Part shown: piece by piece, positions 23,968 to 32,825 of the stretch
Layout: each line of letters opens with the position of its first letter
Numbering within the stretch: position 1 is the stretch's first letter
Source: Synechococcales cyanobacterium bin31.maxbin.ball.101
GTDB lineage: Bacteria; Cyanobacteriota; Cyanobacteriia; Leptolyngbyales; Leptolyngbyaceae
DNA: 37,696 bases
Assembly: GCA_013298165.1 (NCBI GenBank)
Contig: JAAFJU010000032.1
Span: 1-37,696 of the forward strand
Direction: 5' to 3'
The notes under the pieces: generated by a model
What the model was told of the DNA's origin: nothing
Databases searched by the model: none
The model's input: the letters and a program-made list of their open reading frames with translations, nothing else
Position numbers and translations under genes: made by a program

Positions 23968-25201
23968 CTCCAGTTAGAATCTTTTCCACACATTGAATAA
24001 AAATCTCCATGCCTAAGGCTAGAGCAGTCTCGTCAATGTTGAATTGGGGATGGTGGTGGGCAAAGGTCAACCCGCGATCGGCATTGGCCGAGCCAAGGAA
24101 GAAGTAGCACCCTGGAACCTCCTGAAGAAAATAGGACATGTCTTCGCCGCCCATGGTTTGGCAGTGAGGGGTGACGAGGTTGTTGGGGAGGCTGGTTTCG
24201 GTGACGACGGTTTGGGCGATCTGGCGAACGAGGTCGGCGATCGTCTCATCGTTAATCACCGGAGGATAAAATTTCTCATAACTCAGGTCGTAGGTGGCTC
24301 CGTGCATTCCACAGACCCCGGCAATGAGTTGCTCTAGGCGAGGATGAAAATAGTCGGCGTATTTAGGGTTGAAGTAGCGGATGGTGCCGCTGAGGCGGGC
24401 GGTGTCGGCGATGACGTTACAGGCGGTACCTGCGTGAAATTCACCGACGGTGACGACGGCGGAGTCGATCGGGTCGATGTTGCGGGCGACGATCGTTTGC
24501 AAGGCGTTGACGATTTGGGTGGCGACGACGATGGAGTCTACGGTCTGTTGCGGGATGGCACCGTGGCCACCGCGTCCGAGGACGGTGCAGCGGAAGGTTT
24601 CAACCGCAGCCATAAGGGGACCCGATCGGACGCCGACGGTGCCGAGGGGGAGTTGCTGCCAGAGATGTAGGCCGATAATGGCGTCTACTTGCGGGTTTTG
24701 CAGGACGCCCGCTTCGATCATGGGTTTTGCGCCGCCGGGTCCTTCTTCGGCGGGTTGGAAGATGATTTTGACGGTGCCGTTGAAGGTGTGGCGGTGGCTG
24801 GCGAGGTAGCAGGCGGTGCCGAGGGCGATCGCGACATGACCGTCATGACCACAGGCGTGCATTTTACCGGGGTGTTGCGATCGGTAGTCCAGATCGTTTT
24901 GTTCTTGGATCGGCAGGGCGTCCATGTCGGCTCGAATGGCGAGGACTTTTCCGGGCCGATCGCGTTGCCGATCGCCTTGAATCGTTGCAACAATACCTGT
25001 TTTGGCAATATTGGCTTGGTAGTCGATGCCCCAGCTTTCGAGTTTCTCGGCGATGAACTGGGCGGTGAGGGTTTCTTCGAAGCCGAGTTCGGGGTATTGG
25101 TGGATTTGTCTACGCCAGGTGATGACTTGGGGGTGGAGCGATCGGAGATCGAGGCGGACGTTTTTGAGGTGGGGGGAGTTTAAGATGCTGGCGGCGACCA
25201 T
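23963..25201 (-). CDS. M20 family metallo-amidohydrolase (N-acyl amino acid hydrolase type)
   Basis: A 412-residue soluble zinc hydrolase of the M20D group, which removes acyl or indole-acetyl groups from amino acids (AmaA/HipO/IAA-conjugate hydrolase type). Metal-binding residues are seen in HACGHDGH (residues 115-122), FQPAEEGPGGA with the catalytic Glu near 152, the His of the central IIGLHLWQ, and the late CQTMGGEDMSYF. The dimerisation lid contains GRGGHGAIPQQ. The M start at 25201 gives the usual family length. The specific substrate cannot be told from sequence. Divergent from the small membrane protein gene, with a 143-bp shared upstream region. Confidence 0.92.
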   Translation of the reverse strand: MVAASILNSPHLKNVRLDLRSLHPQVITWRRQIHQYPELGFEETLTAQFIAEKLESWGIDYQANIAKTGIVATIQGDRQRDRPGKVLAIRADMDALPIQEQNDLDYRSQHPGKMHACGHDGHVAIALGTACYLASHRHTFNGTVKIIFQPAEEGPGGAKPMIEAGVLQNPQVDAIIGLHLWQQLPLGTVGVRSGPLMAAVETFRCTVLGRGGHGAIPQQTVDSIVVATQIVNALQTIVARNIDPIDSAVVTVGEFHAGTACNVIADTARLSGTIRYFNPKYADYFHPRLEQLIAGVCGMHGATYDLSYEKFYPPVINDETIADLVRQIAQTVVTETSLPNNLVTPHCQTMGGEDMSYFLQEVPGCYFFLGSANADRGLTFAHHHPQFNIDETALALGMEIFIQCVEKILTGV

Positions 25202-25344
25202 GGGGAGTTTTGGGTGATGGGGTAATGGGGTAGCGGGGGAATTGGAGGCTACTGGTTTAATTCTGCCATTTTGATGCGGGGATTCTCGACGGCTCCCAGT
25301 AAGATATTCAGTATTCCCCTTGAATTTGAGTCAGTATTTTCTTC

Positions 25345-25746
25345 ATGTACATTGATTTGGGTCCATTTGCCTTTGAGATTGAGCCTTCTGCGATTGCAGG
25401 GGCGGCGCTGTGGGCCTTGGGCCTTTATTTGGGGTTTTCGCGCTTGGCAGGGACGTTAACCGATCGGTTGTCCGGTTGGATGAATAATGCGGAACGATCG
25501 CTCTATGCCACCCAAGAGGAATACGAAAAGACGCGCAAGGCTCGGGAGGCGCAGAATGTTTTTTATTCGTCGCTGTTGAGTGTGCTGCCGTTTTTGGTGT
25601 TGGGGACGCTGTTGAGTATTGGGGTTGAGGTGGGGTTGGGGGAAGATTGGGTCGTCAGTGGGGGAGTTTTATTAACGTTGTTTTGTGGGGTGTATGAGTT
25701 GGAGCGTCGAAGCCAGGAAGCCGAGGATGAAGAGGAGGAAGACTAA
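25345..25746 (+). CDS. Small multi-pass membrane protein of unknown function
   Basis: A 133-residue protein with hydrophobic segments near 15-32 (AIAGAALWALGLYLGF), 75-92 (SLLSVLPFLVLGTLLSIG) and 102-116 (VVSGGVLLTLFCGVY). A cytoplasmic-looking charged stretch lies between the first two (RSLYATQEEYEKTRKAREAQN), and the C-terminus is very acidic (EDEEEED). It is not assigned to a known family by me. Its stop is followed directly by the start of the cupin gene, so the two are cotranscribed and probably act together. Confidence 0.65.
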   Translation: MYIDLGPFAFEIEPSAIAGAALWALGLYLGFSRLAGTLTDRLSGWMNNAERSLYATQEEYEKTRKAREAQNVFYSSLLSVLPFLVLGTLLSIGVEVGLGEDWVVSGGVLLTLFCGVYELERRSQEAEDEEEED

Positions 25747-26265
25747 ATGCAGCGTCCTGATATTCAGCTTTTAACCCGATCGCTTTTGAGTAATCTCTGT
25801 GATGAAGCGGCGAAGACCGATCGTAAACGGAAAAACTACAATTTCCACGAGCATTCGGAACGGGTTCAACGCTTTCTCAATGTGTTGCAGCCAGGAACCT
25901 ATGTGCGACCTCATCGGCATTTACGCGCCACTGGGGTGAATGGGTTTGAGTTTTTTTTGGTGTTGCAGGGGGCGATCGGGATGGTTGTGATGGATGAAGC
26001 GGGGACGGTGGTGCGATCGGAGCGATTGGAGGCTGATGGTGAACGCATGGGCATTGAATTAGCGGAGGGATTGTTTCATACGTTGGTGGTTTTGGAACCG
26101 AATTCGGTGATTTTGGAACTTAAAGAAGGGCCTTACCAGCCTGCTATAGACAAAGATTTTTTACAGATGTTTCCACCGGAGGGATCGGCTAATTGTGGGG
26201 AGCAGGTCCGATCGTGGGAGAGTTTGTTTTTTCACCCCCAAACCCCTGATTCTGAAAGTTTATGA
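25747..26265 (+). CDS. WbuC-type cupin metalloprotein
   Basis: A 172-residue protein with a single cupin fold of the WbuC type, a family often found in polysaccharide gene clusters. Metal-ligand candidates are H56 and H58 in YVRPHRH, E68 in NGFEFFLVLQG, and H111 in LFHTLVVLEP, the complete cupin set. The N-terminal ~35 residues (RKRKNYNFHEHSERVQR) are typical of WbuC. It begins one base after the stop of the membrane-protein gene (no spacer). Its last 6 bases overlap the convergent YhcG-like gene. The substrate is unknown. Confidence 0.8.
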   Translation: MQRPDIQLLTRSLLSNLCDEAAKTDRKRKNYNFHEHSERVQRFLNVLQPGTYVRPHRHLRATGVNGFEFFLVLQGAIGMVVMDEAGTVVRSERLEADGERMGIELAEGLFHTLVVLEPNSVILELKEGPYQPAIDKDFLQMFPPEGSANCGEQVRSWESLFFHPQTPDSESL

Positions 26266-27240
26266 TTGTTTGTCAGCTAGGAGTTCATAAAATTCGTTGA
26301 GTTTTTTGCGGAGTGTTTCTTTGGGAATGAGTTTGATTTCGTATTCTGCGACGACGGTGGGGCTGAGGGTTCGGCTGAGCGCATATTCTACGACTTCATC
26401 GTCTTTGTCACGGCAGAGTAGGACGCCGATGCTGGGGTTTTCGTGAGGCTTTTTGATGTCTCGGTCCAAGGCTTCTAAATAAAATTCGAGTTGTCCGAGG
26501 TATTCGGGTTTGAATTTATCGATTTTGAGTTCAAAGGCGACGAGGCTTTGGAGATCTCGGTGGTAGAGGAGCAGATCAATGAAGAAGTCGCTGTTGCCAA
26601 CTTGGAGCCGATATTCTTCGCCAACGAAGGTGAAGTCGCGTCCGAGTTCTAGGATGAAGTCGCGGAGGTTTCGGACTAGGGCCGTTTTGAGATCGTCTTC
26701 GGAGTGATTAGGTGGGAGGTTGAGAAAGTCTAGGATATAGCTATCCCGAAAGACGCCAGAGAGCGGCTGGGATTGCGATCGGTTTGGCGAAAGTTGAACA
26801 TCGGCAAGAAGGGTTCGCTCGTAAATGCCACTGTTGATTTGGCGATCGAGTTCGCGGGTGCTATAGCGTTCGGTACTTGTGAGTTGGAGGTAGAAGAGTC
26901 GTTCTTCCTGGGTTTTGCACCGTGACATGATGATCCGATGGTGAGTCCAGCTTAATTGCGTCCGCAGTGCGGTCGTAATGTCAGGATAGATTTCATAAAA
27001 TTGACGCATTCGTTCTAGGTTGCGTCGCTCAAAGCCTTTGATGCCGGGTTCTTGGGTTTGGATGAAGGTGGCAAGCTGTTCGATCGCTTTTTGGCCCCAT
27101 GCGGTGGTGTTGAGTTGTTCGCTAATGTACCGACCGATCGTCCAATACAGTTGGATCAGTTCTTGATTGGTGTTCGCGATGACGCGATTTTGGGCTGTTT
27201 TGATTAGGGTTAGAATTTCTCTAAATTGGAGGTCTAACAT
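26260..27240 (-). CDS. YhcG-type PDDEXK nuclease (DUF1016) family protein
   Basis: From ATG 27240 (MLDLQFREILTLIKTAQ) this is 326 residues; GTG 27249 adds three. The N-terminal ~150 residues are the DUF1016 winged-helix part (NTNQELIQLYWTIGRYISEQ; RNLERMRQFYEIYP; LSWTHHRIIM). The C-terminal part is a PDDEXK nuclease fold, with FFIDLLLYHRDLQSLVAFELKID giving D...ExK and EYLGQLEFYLEALDRD downstream. YhcG-like genes are frequent in defence-type or type I restriction surroundings, but here it stands alone. Function unknown. Its end overlaps the cupin gene by 6 bp on the opposite strand. Confidence 0.88.
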   Translation of the reverse strand: MLDLQFREILTLIKTAQNRVIANTNQELIQLYWTIGRYISEQLNTTAWGQKAIEQLATFIQTQEPGIKGFERRNLERMRQFYEIYPDITTALRTQLSWTHHRIIMSRCKTQEERLFYLQLTSTERYSTRELDRQINSGIYERTLLADVQLSPNRSQSQPLSGVFRDSYILDFLNLPPNHSEDDLKTALVRNLRDFILELGRDFTFVGEEYRLQVGNSDFFIDLLLYHRDLQSLVAFELKIDKFKPEYLGQLEFYLEALDRDIKKPHENPSIGVLLCRDKDDEVVEYALSRTLSPTVVAEYEIKLIPKETLRKKLNEFYELLADKQS

Positions 27241-27268
27241 TTTCGACACCCTGATGAGCCTGAATAGC

Positions 27269-27274
27269 TATAAT
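27269..27274 (+). promoter_or_regulatory. Consensus -10 TATAAT in the divergent spacer
   Basis: TATAAT lies between the YhcG-like gene (minus) and the small membrane protein gene (plus), 82 bp before the latter. No convincing -35 precedes it at 17 bp. The reverse complement also offers TATTAT for the minus gene. Confidence 0.35.
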
Positions 27275-27355
27275 ACTTGGCAATGGTCCCGATCGATGGC
27301 TATTCCCTGAACTGAGTGTAAATACCGTTCAATATCATTTCATCATTGATTATTT

Positions 27356-27700
27356 ATGAAATTTGACAAAGATTTTTGGTCGATGCAAATCTTGATTGCT
27401 GAGGTGTTGGCGATCGCGGGATTTTTGGTTTGCACGGTTTGGTTTTTAATTGTGCCTGTCTTTTACTATGGCAATGCCGAAAGCAATCTCCATGAGTTTA
27501 CAACGGTGGCAGGGTTAGAGCCGATCGGCTGTATTAATAATGATTCCGATCGGGATTGGAATTTGTCCTGTACAGCGCGCAACAAGGAGCGGTTAGTGGC
27601 AGTGAGCTGTGGCTATATGCCTTGGTCTAAGGGGTGCAAAATTAATTTTGGTCAACTCAACCAATCGCCACCTGTGCAGTTTTCACTATTTAAAGAGTGA
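27356..27700 (+). CDS. Small single-pass membrane protein with conserved-looking cysteines
   Basis: A 114-residue protein with one membrane segment near residues 12-36 (AEVLAIAGFLVCTVWFLIVPVFYY) and a C-terminal domain of about 75 residues, probably outside the membrane. That domain carries several Cys (GCINND, LSCTARN, VSCGYMPWSKGC), enough for two disulphides. I do not recognise a family. It is divergent from the YhcG-like gene and convergent with mnmE, with a 14-bp gap. Coding is supported by composition and a clear domain plan. Confidence 0.6.
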   Translation: MKFDKDFWSMQILIAEVLAIAGFLVCTVWFLIVPVFYYGNAESNLHEFTTVAGLEPIGCINNDSDRDWNLSCTARNKERLVAVSCGYMPWSKGCKINFGQLNQSPPVQFSLFKE

Positions 27701-27714
27701 TCATAATCGACTGT

Positions 27715-29145
27715 CTATTTACCAATACAGAATTGACTAAAAATTCGATCGAGCATCGATTCTGTTACCTCTTCACCCAGGATTTCACTCAGAGATTGGG
27801 CTGCACCGCGCAGATCGATCGTCCAAAAATCTAGAGGAAGCCGATCGTCGATGGTCGTTTGAACCTGTTCCAGAGAGGTTTTCGCCTGAGTTAAGGCATT
27901 GGCTTGACGTTGGTTAATCGTAAAATCTAGATTGCTAGGGTTGATACTCTCTTGATTGATTTTAGTTAAGATAGCTTGTTCTAATTCGGCAATACCAACC
28001 GTTTGTTCTGCGATCGTTTGAACAATAGACGAGGCATTGGTTAACGTATTGATTTTACTAACAACAGAATCAGGTGAATTTAAATCTACTTTATTGATAA
28101 CAAAGACGATCGATCGATCTTTAATCTGTTCATAAATTTCATCTTCGCCCGCTGTCCAGCCTTGATCCGCCGCGATCGCAAATAGCACCAAATCTGCTTC
28201 CAAGGCAGCTTTACGCGATCGTTCGACCCCAATGCTTTCGACCCGATCGTCCGTCTCTCGAATGCCCGCTGTATCCAAAACCTGAATGGGAATTCCACCC
28301 ACCACAAGCTGCGATTCCACAACATCGCGAGTGGTACCGGGTAAATCGGTAACAATAGCCCGATCGCTCTGGCTCCACGCATTGAGCAAACTGGATTTGC
28401 CAACATTAGGACGCCCGACGATCGCCACTTTCAATCCCGTGCGCAAAAGCTGACCCCGATCGCGGGTTTGTAAAATTTGGGTGACTTGATCGATCGCTTG
28501 ACGCAGGTTTTGCCGAATGCGTTCTTCTTGGAGCGCAGGCAAATCATCTTCAAAATCAATGCGGGCTTCGACTTCGGCAAGGAGGTCTAGGCAAACCGAT
28601 CGTAACTCTCGAATCGGCTGCGCGAGTTTGCCTTGAATGCCTGCAAGCGCGACGGCAGCGGCTTGGGGCGACTTGGCTCCGACGAGATCAGAAATACTCT
28701 CCGCTTGGGTGAGATCGAGGCGACCATTGAGGAATGCCCGTAAGGTAAACTCTCCCGGTTGTGCAAGTTTTGCGCCAGACTCAAGACAAAGTTGGAGAAC
28801 GCGCTGGACGGCGATCATGCCGCCATGACAGTGAAATTCGATCACATCTTCCCGCGTATACGATCGCGGAGCCAACATGATTAACAGCAGCGCTTCGTCA
28901 AGCTGCTCCTGAGTGTTTGGGTCCGCAATGTAGCCGTAAAGAATGCGGTGGCTTTCCCAAGGTTGCTGGCCGGGGGCTTGAAAGATTTTACGGGCGATCG
29001 TATAGGCTTCAGCTCCAGAGAGCCGAACGATCCCGACGCTACCCTGTTCAGGAACGATCGCCGTGGCAATGGCTGCGATCGTATGACCTTGAACTGGCGT
29101 GTTTTGAATTGAATTGTTTTGAATTTGCAAGCTTGAAGTATGCAT
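27715..29145 (-). CDS. mnmE: tRNA uridine-5-carboxymethylaminomethyl modification GTPase
   Basis: Cytoplasmic GTPase (476 residues) that, with MnmG, adds the carboxymethylaminomethyl group to the wobble uridine of tRNAs. The N-terminal folate-binding domain has [22 protein letters not shown] and the CHGG motif in [11 protein letters not shown]. The G domain near residue 240 contains the P-loop [21 protein letters not shown] and [10 protein letters not shown], and NKVDL. The last residues CIGK are the invariant catalytic C-terminus. ATG 29145 has a 10- to 15-residue extra N-terminus compared with most homologues, with no better start nearby. Identification secure. Confidence 0.97.
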   Translation of the reverse strand: MHTSSLQIQNNSIQNTPVQGHTIAAIATAIVPEQGSVGIVRLSGAEAYTIARKIFQAPGQQPWESHRILYGYIADPNTQEQLDEALLLIMLAPRSYTREDVIEFHCHGGMIAVQRVLQLCLESGAKLAQPGEFTLRAFLNGRLDLTQAESISDLVGAKSPQAAAVALAGIQGKLAQPIRELRSVCLDLLAEVEARIDFEDDLPALQEERIRQNLRQAIDQVTQILQTRDRGQLLRTGLKVAIVGRPNVGKSSLLNAWSQSDRAIVTDLPGTTRDVVESQLVVGGIPIQVLDTAGIRETDDRVESIGVERSRKAALEADLVLFAIAADQGWTAGEDEIYEQIKDRSIVFVINKVDLNSPDSVVSKINTLTNASSIVQTIAEQTVGIAELEQAILTKINQESINPSNLDFTINQRQANALTQAKTSLEQVQTTIDDRLPLDFWTIDLRGAAQSLSEILGEEVTESMLDRIFSQFCIGK

Positions 29146-29155
29146 TGAATCATGT

Positions 29156-29181
29156 TCCCCCAGAATTGGGGGCTAGGGGGA
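29156..29181. repeat. Intergenic repeat copy upstream of mnmE
   Basis: TCCCCCAGAATTGGGGGCTA followed by GGGGGA is a fourth member of the repeat family found around the flotillin genes. It lies between the GNAT and mnmE genes. Confidence 0.85.
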
Positions 29182-29209
29182 CGCCTCGTCAGGGGCTGGA
29201 AAATCAGGA

Positions 29210-29782
29210 CTAAGGAGCAGTCCAATTGGGATTGGTGAGACTCGTGAGAATGTGATCTTCCCAAACACCATTAATCAAGAGATATTGTTTCGCATCTCCT
29301 TCGATCCTAAAGCCTAACCGTGCCAAAAGATTGCCGCTACGTTGATTGCGGGGCATATAATTCGCTTGAATGCGATGGCATTGCATGGCATTAAAAACAT
29401 AGTTAATGCTGACCGTCAGGGCTTCCTGCATAAAGCCATAGCCTTGTTTATCTTCCGCAAGGCTATAGCCCAAGCTACAGCAGTAGAAGGGATAGTAAAC
29501 AAAACTACTGAAGTTAACCGTGCCGATCACCTTGCCCTTCGTGCTACCGGGTTTGTCCCGTTCAAAGATAATCAACCGGAGCGCTTGGCCATTCTGATAT
29601 TGATCAAAACTGCGGGCCACCTGCGATCGCCAATAACTCCGACTATAAAAATCTGGGGAGCGAGTCGGCTCAAAAGCGGTCAAAAAATCTTGGTTATTTC
29701 TAAAGTGCGTCAAGAGGTCAGGAATATCATCCTGATTGGCAAGACGGATTATGAGTCGTGGTGTGTAAAGACAAACAGGCAT
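29210..29782 (-). CDS. GNAT family N-acetyltransferase (RimJ/RimL-like)
   Basis: A 190-residue acetyltransferase of the RimJ/RimL subgroup. It opens with YTPRLIIRLANQDDIPDLLTHF, and the acetyl-CoA motif region covers YYPFYCCSLGYSLAEDKQGYGFMQEAL. It then has NAMQCHRIQANYMPRNQRSGNLLARLGF and the terminal GVWEDHILTSL. Members acetylate ribosomal proteins, amino groups of small molecules or antibiotics; the substrate here is not predictable. It is on the same strand as mnmE with a short repeat between, and its upstream region contains a dispersed repeat. Likely cotranscription with mnmE is uncertain. Confidence 0.88.
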   Translation of the reverse strand: MPVCLYTPRLIIRLANQDDIPDLLTHFRNNQDFLTAFEPTRSPDFYSRSYWRSQVARSFDQYQNGQALRLIIFERDKPGSTKGKVIGTVNFSSFVYYPFYCCSLGYSLAEDKQGYGFMQEALTVSINYVFNAMQCHRIQANYMPRNQRSGNLLARLGFRIEGDAKQYLLINGVWEDHILTSLTNPNWTAP

Positions 29783-29809
29783 AAGGTAAGGTGCGATTCC
29801 GAAAGGCCC

Positions 29810-29923
29810 GATCCCCCTAACCCCCTTGAAAAGGGGGGACCGGAGAAGGAGGGAGTTGGAAAAGAGAATAAACTCATCACTCTTCTCAAAGCCCCCCTTG
29901 GCAAGGGGGATTTAGGGGGATCG
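29810..29923. repeat. Inverted pair of GATCCCCCTAA-type dispersed repeats
   Basis: GATCCCCCTAACCCCCTTGA (29810-29829, continuing to GGGGGGAC at 29840) and its inverted partner 29891-29923 (GCCCCCCTTGGCAAGGGGGA then TTTAGGGGGATCG) enclose about 50 bp. The unit is a common cyanobacterial dispersed repeat. The pair lies between the Gfo/Idh and GNAT genes and could act as a hairpin at the end of the Gfo/Idh transcript. Confidence 0.85.
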
Positions 29924-29946
29924 TGACTAGGCGATCAGGACGGGTT

Positions 29947-31053
29947 CTAAAGCATCGCCATCATCGGGGTTTCGATCGGTCCGAGACCCAGATCCACTGG
30001 ATGCCAGACTTGACCGTCCATGGCCATCTGTTCAATCAAGCTGGCAAGACGTAATGCCTTGAGCGCTTGCTCACCACCGACGAACGGCGGCAGTCCACCG
30101 CGAACACAGGCGACGAAATGTTCGAGTTCGGCATGGAGGGGTTCCACACGTCCGATCGCCACTTTTTCGATGATGCCGTCTTGACGGTAAAGGTTCGGGC
30201 GGGTAAAACTCGCAGGTCCCACGGCTCCGAGGCTGGCGGGGATGCCATTGCTCGATCGGTGGATTTGGATCTCGTTGTTGAGGAAATCCGCTTCGGTGAG
30301 CGATCGCTTCGAGTGAGCCGAGATTTTGCGGATCTTGCGGTGGGTGATCTTGCTGGCGGTCAAGGTCGCCACGATGCCATTGGCAAAGCCCAGGGTCGCA
30401 GTGACGTAGTCCAGATATTGAGAGGTCTGGCTGGCCTTGCTGCCACTAGCCGTCAGACGAACGACGGGAGAGTTGGCCAGTTCCAAGCAGAGGTCAATGT
30501 CGTGAATCATCAGATCCAAGACCACGGACACATCGTTGGCCCGATCGCTGTAGGGACTCATGCGATGCGCTTCGAGTGAAACCAATTCCTCGGTTTTCAT
30601 CACATTGCTTAACTCTTGGAAGACCGGATTAAAGCGCTCAATGTGACCCACTTGGAGCAAGCAACCGCTATCAGCGGCAGCGTTGACGAGGGACTCAGCC
30701 TCTGAAATCGTGGCTGCGATGGGCTTTTCAATCAGAACATGGACCCCTGCCTTGAGGGCCGCAAGTCCTACTGCATGGTGAAACCGCGTCGGGACGGCGA
30801 TACAAACCGCATCAACATGTAGCAATAGTTCATGATAATCCTCAAAAAAATGCGTCTGATAGCGACTAGCGGTCTCTAAACCGCGATCGATATTGACGTC
30901 TGAGATGCCCACCAACTTGATATCTTTCATTAAGCTCAGCACACGGACATGGTGCTGTCCCATGTTCCCGATGCCGATCACCCCGATCCGAACGGGTTCT
31001 GGGTAACTTTTATGAAATGGGATACTAGAATCCCCCATGAATCGCTTCGTCAC
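29947..31053 (-). CDS. Gfo/Idh/MocA family oxidoreductase
   Basis: A 368-residue NAD(P)-dependent dehydrogenase. The Rossmann loop GVIGIGNMGQHHVRVL lies near residues 24-39, EKPIAATISEAE follows near 115-126, and HDIDLCLELA carries the conserved catalytic-region His. The C-terminal half has the standard beta-sheet domain (GFANGIVATLTASK). Family members oxidise sugars, inositols or UDP-sugar acids; sugar identity is not deducible. The GTG start at 31053 is preceded by AGGAG at the right distance, while the next ATG (31038) is not, so GTG is likely the initiator. It is followed by a repeat pair and not obviously in an operon. Confidence 0.9.
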   Translation of the reverse strand: MTKRFMGDSSIPFHKSYPEPVRIGVIGIGNMGQHHVRVLSLMKDIKLVGISDVNIDRGLETASRYQTHFFEDYHELLLHVDAVCIAVPTRFHHAVGLAALKAGVHVLIEKPIAATISEAESLVNAAADSGCLLQVGHIERFNPVFQELSNVMKTEELVSLEAHRMSPYSDRANDVSVVLDLMIHDIDLCLELANSPVVRLTASGSKASQTSQYLDYVTATLGFANGIVATLTASKITHRKIRKISAHSKRSLTEADFLNNEIQIHRSSNGIPASLGAVGPASFTRPNLYRQDGIIEKVAIGRVEPLHAELEHFVACVRGGLPPFVGGEQALKALRLASLIEQMAMDGQVWHPVDLGLGPIETPMMAML

Positions 31054-31061
31054 GTTTGTTG

Positions 31062-31066
31062 CTCCT
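31062..31066 (-). promoter_or_regulatory. Ribosome binding site AGGAG fixing a GTG start
   Basis: AGGAG on the minus strand ends 8 bases before GTG 31051-31053 and 23 before the in-frame ATG, so it supports GTG as the start of the Gfo/Idh gene. Confidence 0.6.
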
Positions 31067-31255
31067 CTACCACCACAAAGTAATCGTTTTCAGGGATAAA
31101 TTCCGATCGGTCCCAAGGTGTAACCCAGGGAAAAATCTAAGTATTTAGACCCATTAAACTCCTCAAACTGTCACAGAATACTAGCACAGTCGTTCTGCTT
31201 AATATGAATCTTAGATGACAGATAAGGTTCCCGAAGGAAAAGTAGCGCTTCCAGA

Positions 31256-32701
31256 TTAAGCCGAAACTTGAAGACTCTCTAAAGGCACCACTAAATTGTT
31301 TTCAAGAGAAACTTTTTCTTCCACGGCGCTCAGCACTGAGTAGGGCGTTTGTGTCAAAAGGATCTGGTGTTGGTTGGCCCATTGGGTGAGATCGGAGAAG
31401 GACCGATCGCGGTATTGCCCATAGCGTTCAGCCTTGCTGCGAACTTTGGTAGGCAGGGGTGGGAGGATGCCGAAGTTGGGGGGCATGGGTTGGAAATGCT
31501 TGGGTTCGGCGGAGCTGATGAACTCAAACAGCGCCCCCATCATGGTGGTGACGGGCAGGGCGATCGGATCTTTCCCGAGTACCAATCTCGCGGCATTAGT
31601 TCCCGCCAGCCAGCCTCCAGCAGAGGCGGCAGTGTAGCCTTCGGTGCCGCTGATTTGGCCTGCGGTGAGGAGCGTCGGGCGGGACTTGAATTGCAGGGTG
31701 GAGGAGAGGAGTTCGGGGGAGTTGATGAAGGTGTTGCGGTGCATGACGCCCATGCGGACGAATTCCGCGTTTTCCAGTCCAGGAATCATTTGGAAGATGC
31801 GTTTTTGTTCGCCCCATTTCAGGTTGGTTTGGAAGCCGACCATGTTCCAGAGTTGTCCGGCGCGGTCTTCTTGACGCAGTTGGACGACGGCGTAGGGGCG
31901 TTTGTCTTTGTTAATCTTGAAATCGCCGTTGCGCGGATCGAAGATGCCGACGGGTTTGAGTGGTCCGTAGCGCATGGTGTCTTCGCCACGTTTGCCCATT
32001 TCTTCGATCGGTAAGCAAGCTTCAAAGAACTTGGCCGTTTCTCGTTCAAAGTCCTTCAGTTCCGCCTGTTCTGCGGCACAGAGCGCGGTCCAGAAGGCGA
32101 GATACTGCTCCTTATCCATGGGGCAGTTGAGGTAGGCGGCTTCTCCGCGATCGTAGCGAGAGGCCAAAAACGCGATGTCGTAGTTAATCGATTCGCCCAC
32201 AATGATGGGACTGGCCGCATCAAAAAAGCTCATGTAGTCCAGCCCCGTGAACTGCCGCAAATCTTGGGCCAGCGCATCGGTGGTTAAGGGACCTGTGGTT
32301 AGAACCACAACGCCATCGCGGGGGATTTCGTGGACTTCGTTGCGGCGCAGTTCGATCAGTGGGTGGTTTGCAAGAGTTGCGGTTAGATCGTCGCCGAAGA
32401 CGCCGCGATCGACCGCCAAGGCCCCACCCGCAGGGACTTTGTGTTCGTCGGCTTTGTGAATGACGATCGACCCGAGACGACGGAGTTCTTCATGGACGAG
32501 ACCGGAGGCGCGATCGGGCGACATGGCTCCGAAGGAGTTGCTACAGACGAGTTCGGCGAGGTGTTCGCTGTGGTGAGCGGGGCTTTTGACGAGGGGCCGC
32601 ATCTCATGCAAGATCACCGGAACTCCGGCTTGGGCAATTTGCCAAGCGGCTTCGGTTCCGGCGAGTCCACCGCCAATGACGTGAATGGGTTGGTGCTGCA
32701 T
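31256..32701 (-). CDS. trmFO: Methylenetetrahydrofolate-tRNA-(uracil-5-)-methyltransferase
   Basis: FAD- and folate-dependent enzyme that makes 5-methyluridine at position 54 of the tRNA T loop. From ATG 32701 ([15 protein letters not shown]) it is 481 residues, near the usual length; the frame to 32734 adds an unlikely leader. The FAD-binding [14 protein letters not shown] opens the protein. [32 protein letters not shown] and the second nucleotide motif [20 protein letters not shown] are TrmFO signatures. It stands alone, divergent from a Uma2 gene. It and mnmE both act on tRNA but are in separate units. Confidence 0.96.
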   Translation of the reverse strand: MQHQPIHVIGGGLAGTEAAWQIAQAGVPVILHEMRPLVKSPAHHSEHLAELVCSNSFGAMSPDRASGLVHEELRRLGSIVIHKADEHKVPAGGALAVDRGVFGDDLTATLANHPLIELRRNEVHEIPRDGVVVLTTGPLTTDALAQDLRQFTGLDYMSFFDAASPIIVGESINYDIAFLASRYDRGEAAYLNCPMDKEQYLAFWTALCAAEQAELKDFERETAKFFEACLPIEEMGKRGEDTMRYGPLKPVGIFDPRNGDFKINKDKRPYAVVQLRQEDRAGQLWNMVGFQTNLKWGEQKRIFQMIPGLENAEFVRMGVMHRNTFINSPELLSSTLQFKSRPTLLTAGQISGTEGYTAASAGGWLAGTNAARLVLGKDPIALPVTTMMGALFEFISSAEPKHFQPMPPNFGILPPLPTKVRSKAERYGQYRDRSFSDLTQWANQHQILLTQTPYSVLSAVEEKVSLENNLVVPLESLQVSA

Positions 32702-32783
32702 GGTAGGGCTGGGGAGCAGTTCAAAATAGGCCAATCAACACCATAGCATCCTCCTCCCATGCCCTGGCAAATCGCACACAAGA

Positions 32784-32789
32784 TATACT
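32784..32789 (+). promoter_or_regulatory. Possible -10 TATACT of the second Uma2 gene
   Basis: TATACT (in AGATATACTG) lies about 36 bp upstream of the ATG at 32826. An AGGAG at 32816-32820 just before the start is a good ribosome site and supports 32826 rather than the longer frame at 32799. Confidence 0.35.
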
Positions 32790-32825
32790 GAATTAAAATT
32801 GACCCGCCGCGATCCAGGAGTCAGC

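Noticed and set aside
24689-25183. 164-codon plus-strand open frame opposite the M20 gene
   Set aside because: It lies fully within the antisense of a secure enzyme gene and shows no domain or signal; a high-GC shadow.
31349-32014. 221-codon plus-strand open frame opposite trmFO
   Set aside because: Antisense shadow of a well-identified gene with no family features.
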